NCBI GenBank assembly: GCA_965212545.1
Contig: CBDBVB010000031.1
Coordinates: 1-64,000, forward strand
Direction: 5' to 3'
Length of the DNA: 64,000 nucleotides
Source of the DNA: JABDIP01 sp965212545
GTDB taxonomy: Bacteria; Pseudomonadota; Alphaproteobacteria; DSM-16000; Inquilinaceae
The notes under the pieces are model-generated. The model saw only the letters and a program-made list of their open reading frames with translations. It searched no databases and was not told the DNA's origin. Made by a program: the position numbers and the translations under genes. Positions 16,002-24,817 of the stretch are shown piece after piece; the stretch's first letter is position 1; the number at the start of each line of letters is the position of its first letter.

Positions 16002-17084
16002 ATGACAGCAAAGACGAACCCGGCGATGATCCACGGCGACAAATCTATCCGTGACATGGGGAATTGGCCCGGCAGGCTGTGGCTCGTGGTCGCCCTGGCG
16101 CTGACCCTGGGCGCTTGTGCCGGGCGCTCTCAGCCGATGGGACCGCCGGTGCAGTCGCCGGCCATCATCGGCGATTCGGTGATCGCCGGCGACGGCTATG
16201 TGCTGCCGCTGAGATCCTGGCTGCCGGAGGGCGAAGTCCGGGCGGCGATCGTGGCGCTGCACGGTTTCAATGACTACGCCCACGCCTTCTCCATGCCGGC
16301 GCCGGTCTGGGCCGAGGCCGGCATCGCCACCTACGCCTACGACCAGCGCGGCTTCGGCGCGACCGACCAGATCGGCATCTGGCCGGGAACCGATACCCTG
16401 GTCGCCGATGCCGGCACCGTGGTCGATCTGGTGCGGGCACGCCATCCCGGGGTGCCGGTCTATCTGCTGGGCGAGAGCATGGGCGGGGCGGTCGTCCTGG
16501 CCGGGCTGGGACGTCCGGCGGGCGAGGAGGCGACCACAGATCCGATCGAGGTCGATGGGGTGATCCTGGTCGCGGCCGCCGTCTGGGCCCGTGGCACCAT
16601 GCCGTTCTATCAGCGCCTGCCGCTCTGGCTCGGTTCCAATCTGGTGCCCTGGATGACGCTGACCGGGCGCGGCCTCGACATCCAGCCATCGGACAATATC
16701 GATATGCTGATCGCCTTCTCGCGCGACCCGCTGGTGATCAAGGAGACCCGCATCGATACCATCGACGGGCTGACTGATCTGATGAGCGACGCGCTGGACG
16801 CGGCCCCGGCGCTCAGTGCGCCGGCGTTGATCCTCTATGGCGACCATGACGACATCATCCCGCCGCCGCCGATCGAGGCGATGCTGCGACGGCTGCCGGC
16901 CGACCGCCATGTGGTGGCCTTCTACGCCGACGGGTTCCACATGCTGCTGCGCGATCTGAACGGCGACATTCCGCAGGGCGACATCGCCCATTGGATCGCC
17001 GACCCGGATGCGCCGCTGCCGTCCGGCGCCGATCTGCGCGGCGCCGAACGGCGCATGATGCTGGCCGAACAGGCGACGGAATAG
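16002..17084 (+). CDS. Alpha/beta hydrolase lipoprotein, monoglyceride lipase/lysophospholipase type
   Basis: 360 residues, with a hydrophobic signal and a lipobox-like LGAC (Cys about 39). The Hydrolase_4 fold is seen as IVALHGFNDYAHAF (oxyanion HG), YDQRGFGATD, nucleophile elbow LLGESMGGAVV, acid in LYGDHDDIIPP and base in DGFHMLLRD. It probably hydrolyses lysophospholipid or monoacylglycerol in the envelope. A shorter start at the internal ATG (MGNWPGRLW) would give a more usual signal peptide, so the N-terminus is uncertain. It follows the ABC ATPase by about 70 bases on the same strand. Confidence 0.82.
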   Translation: MTAKTNPAMIHGDKSIRDMGNWPGRLWLVVALALTLGACAGRSQPMGPPVQSPAIIGDSVIAGDGYVLPLRSWLPEGEVRAAIVALHGFNDYAHAFSMPAPVWAEAGIATYAYDQRGFGATDQIGIWPGTDTLVADAGTVVDLVRARHPGVPVYLLGESMGGAVVLAGLGRPAGEEATTDPIEVDGVILVAAAVWARGTMPFYQRLPLWLGSNLVPWMTLTGRGLDIQPSDNIDMLIAFSRDPLVIKETRIDTIDGLTDLMSDALDAAPALSAPALILYGDHDDIIPPPPIEAMLRRLPADRHVVAFYADGFHMLLRDLNGDIPQGDIAHWIADPDAPLPSGADLRGAERRMMLAEQATE

Positions 17085-17168
17085 CCGCCGACATCGGATG
17101 ACAACCGGCTTTGCAGCCCCGGTGCTTTGGCGTATGGTGCCGCCCGCGCCGAAACACGGCGCCCCAGC

Positions 17169-17245
17169 GGACCCGTAGCTCAGCTGGATAGAGTGCTGCC
17201 CTCCGAAGGCAGAGGTCACAGGTTCGAATCCTGTCGGGTCCGCCA
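17169..17245 (+). tRNA. tRNA-Arg (anticodon CCG)
   Basis: The acceptor stem GGACCCG pairs with CGGGTCC, followed by discriminator G and encoded CCA. The D arm AGCTCAGCTGGATAGAGT, anticodon stem CTGCC/GGCAG with loop CTCCGAA (anticodon CCG) and T arm GGTTCGAATCC are all regular. It reads CGG arginine codons. Confidence 0.97.
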
Positions 17246-17303
17246 TATTTTTCAGATACTGATGATTGAGGTGTTCTCGGCTTGCGCGGTTAAGCCGTAG
17301 CCG

Positions 17304-18188
17304 TCAGGCGGGCGCAACCAGATTGCCATCCATCCAGGTCTCGAGCTTGCGGATGGCGTCGGCGGGCGGTGGACGGAATGGGCGGCGGCAGGTGCCGACC
17401 GGGACGTCCAGCCGGTTCAAGGCGTGCTTCAACCCCGGGATGACACCGGTCTGGAGCAGGATCTCGATCAAGTCGTTCACTTTGGCCTGCAGCACCCGGG
17501 CGGTCGCGATATCGCCCTCCTCGACCGCGGCGCGTATGCCGACAAAGACATCGCCGATCAGGTTGTAAGTACTGCCGATGCCGCCGTCGGTTCCGGCCGC
17601 CGCGGCGCAGATGAACATCTCATCCGTGCCGAAATAGAATCTCTTTTCCGGAACCGCCTGTCGCAGGCGCGAGAACTGGAACACGTCATTGTCTGTATAT
17701 TTGATGCCGCCCACCCGCGAATCCCGCAGCAGGTCCAAGATCTGATCGGTCTCCAGTTCGACACCTGTCAGCGCGGGAATGTTGTAGATCATCAGGGGCA
17801 GCCCGGATGCATCGGCGATCGCCGCGTAGTGATCCGCGATCTCCGCGAACGAATACTTGTAGTAGTAGGGTGGGATTGCCGAGACGGCGTCGTAGCCCGA
17901 CCGTCCCGCAATCCTGGCAAGCGCGACCGCGTCGCCTGTCGATGCGGCGCCGACATGAGCGACCAGGGAGCAGCGACCGCGCGCCTCCGACGCGAGCGCC
18001 TGCAAAAGCTCTGAGCGCTCGGCGCGGCTGAGCAGGACGCACTCGCCGGTGCTGCCGCCGGCATACAACCCGTCCACACCCTTGGAGAGGATGTAGTCGA
18101 CGAGCGCCCCGACGCGCTCCGGCGCGACTGAACCATCGTCCCGGAACGGCGTCAGCATGGCGGCGATTATCGAACCGGGAATGGTCAT
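17304..18188 (-). CDS. DapA/NanA-family lyase, N-acetylneuraminate lyase-like
   Basis: 294 residues, a TIM-barrel class I aldolase. The GGSTGEC segment (about 45-51) is the N-acetylneuraminate-lyase form of the family motif, IYNIPAL carries the conserved Tyr, and GGIKYTDND holds the Schiff-base lysine. Such enzymes split sialic acid to pyruvate and N-acetylmannosamine, but relatives use other 2-keto-3-deoxy acids, so the substrate is inferred. ATG 18188 has GAGGGA upstream; longer readings are not homologous. It faces an FCD-GntR regulator across an operator-bearing gap. A nanE gene occurs 13 kb away, which supports an amino-sugar theme. Confidence 0.85.
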   Translation of the reverse strand: MTIPGSIIAAMLTPFRDDGSVAPERVGALVDYILSKGVDGLYAGGSTGECVLLSRAERSELLQALASEARGRCSLVAHVGAASTGDAVALARIAGRSGYDAVSAIPPYYYKYSFAEIADHYAAIADASGLPLMIYNIPALTGVELETDQILDLLRDSRVGGIKYTDNDVFQFSRLRQAVPEKRFYFGTDEMFICAAAAGTDGGIGSTYNLIGDVFVGIRAAVEEGDIATARVLQAKVNDLIEILLQTGVIPGLKHALNRLDVPVGTCRRPFRPPPADAIRKLETWMDGNLVAPA

Positions 18189-18299
18189 GAGTCCCTCATT
18201 CTTGGCGGTTCCTGGATTCTCTGCCCGCATGCGCCGATGCCGTATCGATCGAGACAGATCGCCATAATGCAATTCCCCAATTGGTGTCCAAATCCACAG

Positions 18300-18313
18300 T
18301 TTGGTCAACCAAA
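18300..18313. promoter_or_regulatory. FCD-GntR operator TTTGGTCAACCAAA
   Basis: A 14-bp palindrome of the TTGGTnnACCAA type used by FadR/FCD regulators lies midway in the divergent gap between the lyase and the regulator gene. Related half sites (CCAAAT at about 18288 and 18331, and TTGGTGTCCAA at 18281-18291) flank it. The adjacent regulator is the likely binder and would control both directions. Confidence 0.6.
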
Positions 18314-18352
18314 TTATGAAAACTAGGGTCCAAATCTCGAAATTGGCTTGAT

Positions 18353-19105
18353 ATGTACGATACGCTGGTAAACAATATACACATGCACATTGACACCACG
18401 GCCTCTGAAATCGCCAAGGCACTCGCCGCGGATGTGCACAATGGCGACCTTCAACCCGGCGACATGTTCCCGTCGGAGCGCGACCTTTGCGACCGGTTCG
18501 ATGTCGGGCGCAACACGGTTCGCAATGCACTGACCAACCTGCAGACGATGGGGCTGATAGACCATGCGCGGGGCAAACGCCCGCGCGTGGCGGCCCCAAC
18601 CCTGTCTCGGGCGATGGCCAGCGTCAGCGACGCCGCACGGTTCTTCTTTTCCGGGACCGAGGGACGCGCGCATTTGGAACAGGCGCGGCAGTTCATGGAA
18701 ACCAGCATGCTGCGCTATGCGGTGGGAAACGCCACCAACGCGCAGATCGCCAGGATGGTCTCGGCGATCGAGGAGTGCGACGCAAACCTCGACAATCGCA
18801 TCGCATTTCGAAATGCCGACGTGAAGTTCCACCGTGTCCTGGCGGAGATCCCAGGCAACCCGATCTTTGTGGCGCTTCACGAGGCCTTCGTCGAACGACT
18901 GATGAAGGGCCGGAAGATCCCGAGCGATTTTGAGGACTCGCTGCGCCAAAGCAATGAGGAACACAAGGAGATCGTCAGCGCCGTGCTGGACAAGGATGCC
19001 GACCGGGCCGAGGCGATCCTGACGCGCCACCTCGCGCGGAACTATGCATCGCATTTCCGCCAGGCGCTGGAGAGACCGGTGTCCGAAGACGGCAAGATTC
19101 AGTAA
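18353..19105 (+). CDS. GntR-family (FCD) transcriptional regulator
   Basis: 250 residues. An N-terminal winged helix (PSERDLCDRFDVGRNTVRNALTNLQTMGLI) is followed by an FCD ligand domain with metal-binding-type histidines (DVKFHRVLAEIPGN; SNEEHKEIVSAV). NanR-like regulators have this plan. The start is unsure: the ATG at 18353 lacks a clear ribosome site, and the ATG at 18383 (MHIDTTASEIAK) would fit the family length better. It probably controls the divergent lyase and the importer downstream in response to a sugar acid. Confidence 0.88.
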   Translation: MYDTLVNNIHMHIDTTASEIAKALAADVHNGDLQPGDMFPSERDLCDRFDVGRNTVRNALTNLQTMGLIDHARGKRPRVAAPTLSRAMASVSDAARFFFSGTEGRAHLEQARQFMETSMLRYAVGNATNAQIARMVSAIEECDANLDNRIAFRNADVKFHRVLAEIPGNPIFVALHEAFVERLMKGRKIPSDFEDSLRQSNEEHKEIVSAVLDKDADRAEAILTRHLARNYASHFRQALERPVSEDGKIQ

Positions 19106-19136
19106 CCGTAAGAAAACTCAAAGGGAGGATCGAAAA

Positions 19137-20711
19137 ATGAAAAACGCACTCACTGCCGCAGCACTCGCCGCGGCGCTGTCGATGACATCGCCCTATGCCT
19201 GGGCCGAGCGCGTCAACCAGCTGTCCGACGAACGCGTCCGGCAGGCGATCGCCTATGCGATCGACATGGACACGATCGTCGAGACGCTGTTCGAGGGCAA
19301 AGCCATCGTGGCGGATTCGATGATCCCCAACGGCGGCTTCAAGGTCGAGGGTCTGGAAAGGTATTCCTACGATCCCGATCGCGCCCGCGCCCTGCTGGCC
19401 GAAGCGGACTGGGACGACAGCCAAGAACTGGATGTGGTCTACTACTACGGTGACCAGCTGACCGCCGACCTTATGGTGGCGATGCAGGCCTATCTGGCCG
19501 ATGTCGGCATCCAGATGACCTATCGCAAGCTCGAGGGCGACGTGGGCGGCCAGCTCAACATGTTGCCCGAGCCAGGGTCGGAAGCATCGGCTGTGACCTG
19601 GGACATCGCCTATGGCGCCAAGGCGGCGCTGGCGCTTCAGGAGTATTACAACGGCTATCAGAGCGGTCGAAGCAGCTATTCGCCGGGTATCGCTGAACGC
19701 GACGAGCTGATCGCGCGGATCAACGGCACTGTTAACATCGACGAACAAAAGGCGGCATTCGCCGATTTCGAGCGGTTCGAAAACTCTGTTCTGTCGGATA
19801 TCCCGCTCTACTACCAGCAGCTCTTCATCTACGAAAGCAACCGGATGAGCCGCAGTGGTGGCCAGTACGGCAATGACCAGTTCAACTATGACTGGAACAT
19901 CGTGAACTGGACGGCGGAGCCGGATGAGAATGGCAAGCGCGTGCTTTACACGAACAACGCCCCCACGGCGTTTTTCGAGCACCCCTGGCTGAACCCTGGC
20001 ATCTATGCGTTTTCCAAGATCAGCCTCGACCACCTGCTGACCGCTGACGGATCGCTGGCGCCCACCGAGGGCCAGCTGGCCGAAAGCTACACGGTGGCCG
20101 AAGACGGGTTGTCAGTGACCTTCGATCTGAAAGATGGGGTGAGCTGGCATGACGGGCAACCGCTGACGGTGGACGACATCATCTGGTCGATCGAGACCGC
20201 CAGAACCGTGCCCGGCATCAACCCGGTCTTCGCGACCACGTTCAACTCGATCTCGGACATGTCGGCCGACGGCGATAAGCTGACCGTCAATTTCAGTGAG
20301 CTCGACCCGAACTTCCTGATGACATTCAGCCAGTTCGCGCCGTTGCCCAAGCACCTGCTCGAGGGCGTCAGCCCGGCTGAATTCCAGCAGCATCCGTTCT
20401 GGCAGAACCCGGTCGGATCCGGTCCATTCAAGATCGCCGAGGTGCAGATGAACGACTTCGTCCGCTTCGTGCCGTTCGAGGACTATCATGGCGGTGTCGC
20501 GACGGTCGAAGAGATCGTGGCCTTCCCGTCGGGCGAGAATGATACCAACGTCATCAAGAATGCCTCTGCCGGCCGGCTCGATTTCGGCTTCACCAAGTCG
20601 GTGGGCGACGTTCAGGCGCTCGAGGCGATGGAGCACATGCGGGTTATCCCGGCGGACATCCCCTACACCCGGTCGCTGCGCGTCAACGCCTACCCGATGA
20701 TCTCGGAATAG
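19137..20711 (+). CDS. Family-5 ABC solute-binding protein, apparently circularly permuted
   Basis: 524 residues with a signal peptide (1-23, ending SPYAWA). In all usual DppA/OppA-type proteins the order is N-lobe block (RVLYTNNAP, DHLLTADGSLAP, VTFDLKDGVSWHDG, VGSGPFKI, then the hinge LRVNAYP), followed by the C-lobe block (DERVRQAIAYAID, YSYDPDRARALLAEADW, IPLYYQQLF). Here the C-lobe block comes first (about 24-261) and the N-lobe block second (about 262-524), ending NAYPMISE at the very hinge where the C-lobe should begin. All parts are present once, in frame, and total length is normal. Normal permease and ATPase genes follow. FadR-type control is likely. Misassembly is the main alternative. 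Confidence 0.85.
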   Translation: MKNALTAAALAAALSMTSPYAWAERVNQLSDERVRQAIAYAIDMDTIVETLFEGKAIVADSMIPNGGFKVEGLERYSYDPDRARALLAEADWDDSQELDVVYYYGDQLTADLMVAMQAYLADVGIQMTYRKLEGDVGGQLNMLPEPGSEASAVTWDIAYGAKAALALQEYYNGYQSGRSSYSPGIAERDELIARINGTVNIDEQKAAFADFERFENSVLSDIPLYYQQLFIYESNRMSRSGGQYGNDQFNYDWNIVNWTAEPDENGKRVLYTNNAPTAFFEHPWLNPGIYAFSKISLDHLLTADGSLAPTEGQLAESYTVAEDGLSVTFDLKDGVSWHDGQPLTVDDIIWSIETARTVPGINPVFATTFNSISDMSADGDKLTVNFSELDPNFLMTFSQFAPLPKHLLEGVSPAEFQQHPFWQNPVGSGPFKIAEVQMNDFVRFVPFEDYHGGVATVEEIVAFPSGENDTNVIKNASAGRLDFGFTKSVGDVQALEAMEHMRVIPADIPYTRSLRVNAYPMISE

Positions 20712-20730
20712 GTTCCTCCTGCCAAGGTTG

Positions 20731-20746
20731 CGGGCCTTCGGGCCCG
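20731..20746 (+). terminator. Stem-loop after the binding-protein gene
   Basis: CGGGCC-TTCG-GGCCCG forms a six-pair stem with a stable TTCG loop, 20 bases after the binding-protein stop and before the permease genes. There is no T-run, so partial termination or mRNA-end protection, which raises binding-protein level over permease level, is more likely than full termination. Confidence 0.55.
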
Positions 20747-20794
20747 TGACCGCCGGCCCCTCCGGAGAACGCAGAACACCAAAGGTCCTGCAAC

Positions 20795-21754
20795 ATGGTG
20801 ACGTTCATTCTGCGCCGGTTGCTGATCATGGTCCCAATGCTTCTGGTGATCAGTTTCCTGGTCTATCTGGGACTGGAGCTGACGCCCGGGGACGCGGTGT
20901 CGCACATGATCAGCCCGGATCTGGCCAACACCATCTCCGAAGAGCAGATGAACGAGCTGCGCGAGGCGCTGGGGCTGAACAAGACCTTCCTGCAGCGATA
21001 CGGCATCTGGCTGATCCATGTCGTTCAGGGCGATTTCGGCCATTCTCTGTCTGGCGGTGTGGCGATTATTGAGATCGTGCTCGATCGGCTGCCCGCGACG
21101 CTGGAGCTGTCGCTGTTCGCGCTCTTCTTCTCCACTCTGATGGGTTCCACTTTGGGCCTGATCAGCGCGCTGCGGCGCGGCTCGGTCACCGACAACGCAT
21201 TGACGGTCGTGGGGATGCTGGGCGTCTCGATCCCGGAGTTCTTCTTCGGCCTCGTCGCCATCGTGATATTCGCGCTGAACCTTGCCTGGCTTCCGGTTGG
21301 CGGACGGCTGATGCCGCATTATGACAGCTATTGGGACCATATCCCCAACATCATCCTTCCCGGCCTGGTGTTGTCGCTGATGATGACCGCGGGCGTGATG
21401 CGCTACTCGCGCTCGGCGATGCTCGACAGCCTTAGCCGCGAGTTCATCCGCACCGCGCGCGCCAAGGGCCTGCCAGCTTGGCGGATCAACCTCATCCACG
21501 GCTTTCGTGTCGCGCTGACCCCGGTGGTGGTGCTGATCGGCTTTCGCCTGCCGACACTGATCGGCGGCTCGGTGATCATCGAGGCGGTGTTTCAATGGCC
21601 CGGCGTCGGCCTTGAGTTCATTAGTGCGGTTCGCGGTTCGGACTATCCGCTGGTGATGTCGATCGCGCTTCTGTCGGTATTCGCGGTGCTGATGGCGAGC
21701 CTGATCGTCGACGTGTTGACCGCGCTTATCGACCCGCGCGTGCGGCTGGGCTGA
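20795..21754 (+). CDS. ABC importer permease (DppB/OppB type)
   Basis: 319 residues. The N-terminal segment FILRRLLIMVPMLLVISFLVYL and the periplasmic loop with LGLNKTFLQRYGIWL are typical of DppB. The EAA loop that contacts the ATPase is seen as SREFIRTARAKGLPAWRI. It forms one half of the membrane channel with the next gene. There are 12 bases between the two genes, so they form one operon with the permuted binding protein. Confidence 0.93.
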   Translation: MVTFILRRLLIMVPMLLVISFLVYLGLELTPGDAVSHMISPDLANTISEEQMNELREALGLNKTFLQRYGIWLIHVVQGDFGHSLSGGVAIIEIVLDRLPATLELSLFALFFSTLMGSTLGLISALRRGSVTDNALTVVGMLGVSIPEFFFGLVAIVIFALNLAWLPVGGRLMPHYDSYWDHIPNIILPGLVLSLMMTAGVMRYSRSAMLDSLSREFIRTARAKGLPAWRINLIHGFRVALTPVVVLIGFRLPTLIGGSVIIEAVFQWPGVGLEFISAVRGSDYPLVMSIALLSVFAVLMASLIVDVLTALIDPRVRLG

Positions 21755-21765
21755 GGTAGGCGATA

Positions 21766-22680
21766 ATGGCCACAACCGCACTCGACCGAAAATTCGACCG
21801 CATTCGTGCCAAGGAGGAGGCGGGGCTTCTGAAACCCGCCCGCGGAAGCCGGGCGCTGCGCAAGATGATGTCCAACCAGCTGGCAATGCTCGGGCTGGCG
21901 ATTTTCACGATCATTCTTCTCGCCTCCATCTTCGCGCCGCTCTTGACGTCGCACGACCCGGTGAAGATCGACCTGCGGGCCATGCTGCAGGCGCCGTCGG
22001 CCGAGCACTGGTTCGGCACCGACCGGACCGGTCGGGATGTCTTTGCCCGGGTGCTCTATGGAGGGCGCGTTTCGATCCTGGTGGGCCTCGGTAGCGCGCT
22101 GCTGGCCGCGGTGATCGGCGTCGGCATCGGCGCCTATACCGGCTACCGCGGCGGCTGGCCCGACGTGCTGGCGATGCGGGTGTCGGAAATCTTTATGTCA
22201 TTCCCGCAGATCATCCTGGTGCTGCTTCTGGTCTCGATCGCCGGGCAGAGCCTCTTCAACCTGATCGCGATATTCGTCGTCACCGGCTGGGGCGGGATGT
22301 ACCGGATGTCACGCGCGCGGATGCTGTCCCTGCGCGAAGAGGAATATGTCCAAGCGCTGCAAAGCTTCGGAGTGCCGACGCTCAAGATTTGCTACAAGCA
22401 TGTCCTGCCCAATGCCCTGGGGCCGATCATGGTCAACATCACGCTGACCACGGCGATGTTCATCCTGGCCGAGGCAGGGCTTTCCTTCCTGGGCCTCGGC
22501 GTACCGCTTTCGATCCCGACCTGGGGCAACATCCTGAACGTGGCGCAGGACCTGCGCGTCTTGCAGAACAACTGGTGGATGTGGTTGCCGGTGGGCTCGG
22601 TGATTTCGCTCTTCGTGCTCAGCGTCAACTTCATCGGCGACGGCCTGCGCGACTCGACCGACCCGACGATGCAGGGGTGA
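21766..22680 (+). CDS. ABC importer permease (DppC/OppC type)
   Basis: 304 residues. An N-terminal cytosolic extension (RALRKMMSNQLAMLG) precedes the first membrane helix; HWFGTDRTGRDVFARVLYG and the EAA loop EEEYVQALQSFGVPTLKI are the OppC hallmarks. It is the second channel subunit. ATP-binding genes follow after 5 bases. Confidence 0.93.
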   Translation: MATTALDRKFDRIRAKEEAGLLKPARGSRALRKMMSNQLAMLGLAIFTIILLASIFAPLLTSHDPVKIDLRAMLQAPSAEHWFGTDRTGRDVFARVLYGGRVSILVGLGSALLAAVIGVGIGAYTGYRGGWPDVLAMRVSEIFMSFPQIILVLLLVSIAGQSLFNLIAIFVVTGWGGMYRMSRARMLSLREEEYVQALQSFGVPTLKICYKHVLPNALGPIMVNITLTTAMFILAEAGLSFLGLGVPLSIPTWGNILNVAQDLRVLQNNWWMWLPVGSVISLFVLSVNFIGDGLRDSTDPTMQG

Positions 22681-22685
22681 TCGAG

Positions 22686-23690
22686 ATGACCAACGACATC
22701 GCGCTCAGCGTCAACGACCTCAAGACGTTCTTTTACACCAACCGGCGCTGCAACAAGGCGGTCAACGGCGTTTCCTTCGACATCAAGAAAGGCAAGACGC
22801 TGGGCGTGGTCGGCGAAAGCGGCTGCGGCAAGTCGGTGACCGCTTCGACGATCATGCAGCTTCTGCCGCGGCTTTCCCGGATCGAGGAGGGCTCTGTCAC
22901 ATACCATTCGGACCGGGGCGATATCCGCATCGACCAGCTGGACCGCGACGGCGCCGAGATGCGGCGCATCCGTGGCCACGAGATCGCGATGATTTTCCAG
23001 GACCCGATGACCGCGCTCAATCCGGTCTACACGGTGGGCTACCAAATCGAGGAAAGCCTGATCTACCACACCGATCTGGACACCAAGGCGCGCAAAAGGC
23101 GGGTCGTGGAGCTTCTGGAAGACATGGGCATACCGCTGCCGGAAAAACGCGCAGGTGAGTTTCCGCACAATTACTCCGGCGGCATGCGCCAGCGGGCGAT
23201 GATCGCCATGGCGATGTCGTGCAATCCGAAAATCCTGATCGCCGACGAACCGACGACCGCGTTGGACGTGACCATTCAGGCGCAGATCTTCACCCTGATG
23301 AACAAGCTGAAGACCGAGCATGACACCGCGATCATGCTGATCACCCATGATATGGGTGTGATCGCCGAATTGGCCGACGAAGTGGCGGTGATGTACATGG
23401 GCAATATCGTCGAAGCGGGCACGGTCGACGACGTGCTGCGCCGGCCCAAGCATCCCTATACGCGCGCGCTCTTGGATTCGATCCCGGTCTTGGGCCGCGG
23501 CAAGAACCAGGACATCAAGTCGATCCGCGGCGCCACGCCAGACCCCTACGACCGGCCGAAGGGTTGCCAGTTCGCGCCACGCTGCGATTTCGCCACCGAC
23601 GCCTGCAACGCGATGCCCTCCGAGGAATTCATCAGCGACACCCATCGCGTGATGTGCTGGCGTCACAAGGAGATCGGCGGCCATGCCTGA
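22686..23690 (+). CDS. ABC importer ATP-binding protein (DppD/OppD type)
   Basis: 334 residues from ATG 22686 (MTNDIALSVNDLKTFF). Walker A GESGCGKSVTAS, signature YSGGMRQRAMIA, Walker B ILIADEPTTALD and the H-loop LITHDMGVIA are intact. The C-terminal oligopeptide-type extension carries spaced cysteines (GCQFAPRCDF, DACNAM, VMCW), which in this family can hold an iron-sulfur cluster. Its end overlaps the next gene by 8 bases. Confidence 0.93.
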   Translation: MTNDIALSVNDLKTFFYTNRRCNKAVNGVSFDIKKGKTLGVVGESGCGKSVTASTIMQLLPRLSRIEEGSVTYHSDRGDIRIDQLDRDGAEMRRIRGHEIAMIFQDPMTALNPVYTVGYQIEESLIYHTDLDTKARKRRVVELLEDMGIPLPEKRAGEFPHNYSGGMRQRAMIAMAMSCNPKILIADEPTTALDVTIQAQIFTLMNKLKTEHDTAIMLITHDMGVIAELADEVAVMYMGNIVEAGTVDDVLRRPKHPYTRALLDSIPVLGRGKNQDIKSIRGATPDPYDRPKGCQFAPRCDFATDACNAMPSEEFISDTHRVMCWRHKEIGGHA

Positions 23691-24696
23691 TACTCAGGAT
23701 TTCATTCTGAGTATTCGCGGGATCGAGACCCATTTCGATGTCCGCCAGGGCGTCTTCAAACGCGTCGTCGGTCATGTGAAGGCGGTCGACGGCGTCGATC
23801 TGGATGTCCGTCGCGGCGAAGTGTTGGGACTGGTCGGCGAAAGCGGCTGCGGCAAGACCACGCTGGGCAAGACGATCCTGCAACTCGTTCGCTCGACTGC
23901 CGGAAAAATCACCTACAACGACACCGACGGCCCGGTCGAACTGCGCGCCCTCTCCGGGGAGGAAATGCAGCCGTATCGCAAGAAGCTGCAAATCGTGTTC
24001 CAGGACCCGCATTCGTCGCTGAACCCGGCATTCACGATCTTCGGCTCGCTGGAAGACCCGCTGAAGCGCTATGGGGTGACGTCCAAAAAGCAGCGCCGCA
24101 AGATCATCGGCGACCTTCTGGAGGCGGTGAATCTGCGGCGGGAATATATGGACCGTTACCCGCACGAATTTTCCGGCGGCCAGCGCCAGCGCATCGGCAT
24201 CGCGCGCGCGCTCTGCATCGATCCCGAGCTCGTGGTCTGCGACGAGGCTGTTTCGGCGCTGGATGTGTCGATCCAGGCGCAAGTGCTGCAGCTTCTGATG
24301 GACCTCAAGAACGAGCGCAACCTCACCTACATCTTCATCACTCACGACCTTTCGGTCACCGAATATATCTGCGACCGCATTGCGGTGATGTATCTGGGCC
24401 GCATCGTCGAACTGGCCGATACCGACGATATCTACGCCGACACGCTGCACCCCTACACGCAGGCACTTCTCTCGGCGATCCCGGTGGCCGATCTCGACCG
24501 GCAGACAAAACGGATCGTACTGGAAGGCGACGTGCCGAGCCCGATGAACCCGCCCCCGGGCTGCCCGTTTCACCCGCGCTGCCGCCACGCGACCGACCAG
24601 TGCAAGTCAGAGGTGCCGAAGCTGAAAGAGCACATGCGAAACGGGCGCTCGCACTTCGCCGCCTGTCATTTCGCCGGGGACTTGCCGGCGTCTTGA
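23683..24696 (+). CDS. ABC importer ATP-binding protein (DppF/OppF type)
   Basis: 337 residues. Walker A GESGCGKTTLGK, signature FSGGQRQRIGIARAL, Walker B LVVCDEAVSALDVS (the DEAVSALD form is usual in DppF) and H-loop FITHDLSVTEY. The C-terminal extension again has the PGCPFHPRCRHAT cysteine pattern. It pairs with the upstream ATPase to drive the importer. Confidence 0.93.
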   Translation: MPDTQDFILSIRGIETHFDVRQGVFKRVVGHVKAVDGVDLDVRRGEVLGLVGESGCGKTTLGKTILQLVRSTAGKITYNDTDGPVELRALSGEEMQPYRKKLQIVFQDPHSSLNPAFTIFGSLEDPLKRYGVTSKKQRRKIIGDLLEAVNLRREYMDRYPHEFSGGQRQRIGIARALCIDPELVVCDEAVSALDVSIQAQVLQLLMDLKNERNLTYIFITHDLSVTEYICDRIAVMYLGRIVELADTDDIYADTLHPYTQALLSAIPVADLDRQTKRIVLEGDVPSPMNPPPGCPFHPRCRHATDQCKSEVPKLKEHMRNGRSHFAACHFAGDLPAS

Positions 24697-24817
24697 GGAA
24701 CCTTCTCTTCATCGGTGTTGAACAGCTGCGTCGGGACGTGATCGGACCGAAAGAGTGGCAATGGGCATCAGGCCGCTTGCCACGTCGCCGATGGCGCCAG
24801 CGCGTGATTCTTCCGCG

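Noticed and set aside
14616..17246. 876-codon open frame on the minus strand
   Set aside because: It runs antisense through the ABC ATPase and hydrolase genes and even the tRNA; only its last 75 codons (the zinc-finger gene) show family motifs. The rest is a high-GC shadow.
17169..17303. tRNA-Arg as an integration site
   Set aside because: No repeat of the tRNA 3' end and no integrase were found downstream; the neighbours have ordinary composition.
22392..23684. 430-codon minus-strand frame over the ATPase gene
   Set aside because: Histidine/arginine-rich shadow opposite a clear ABC ATPase.
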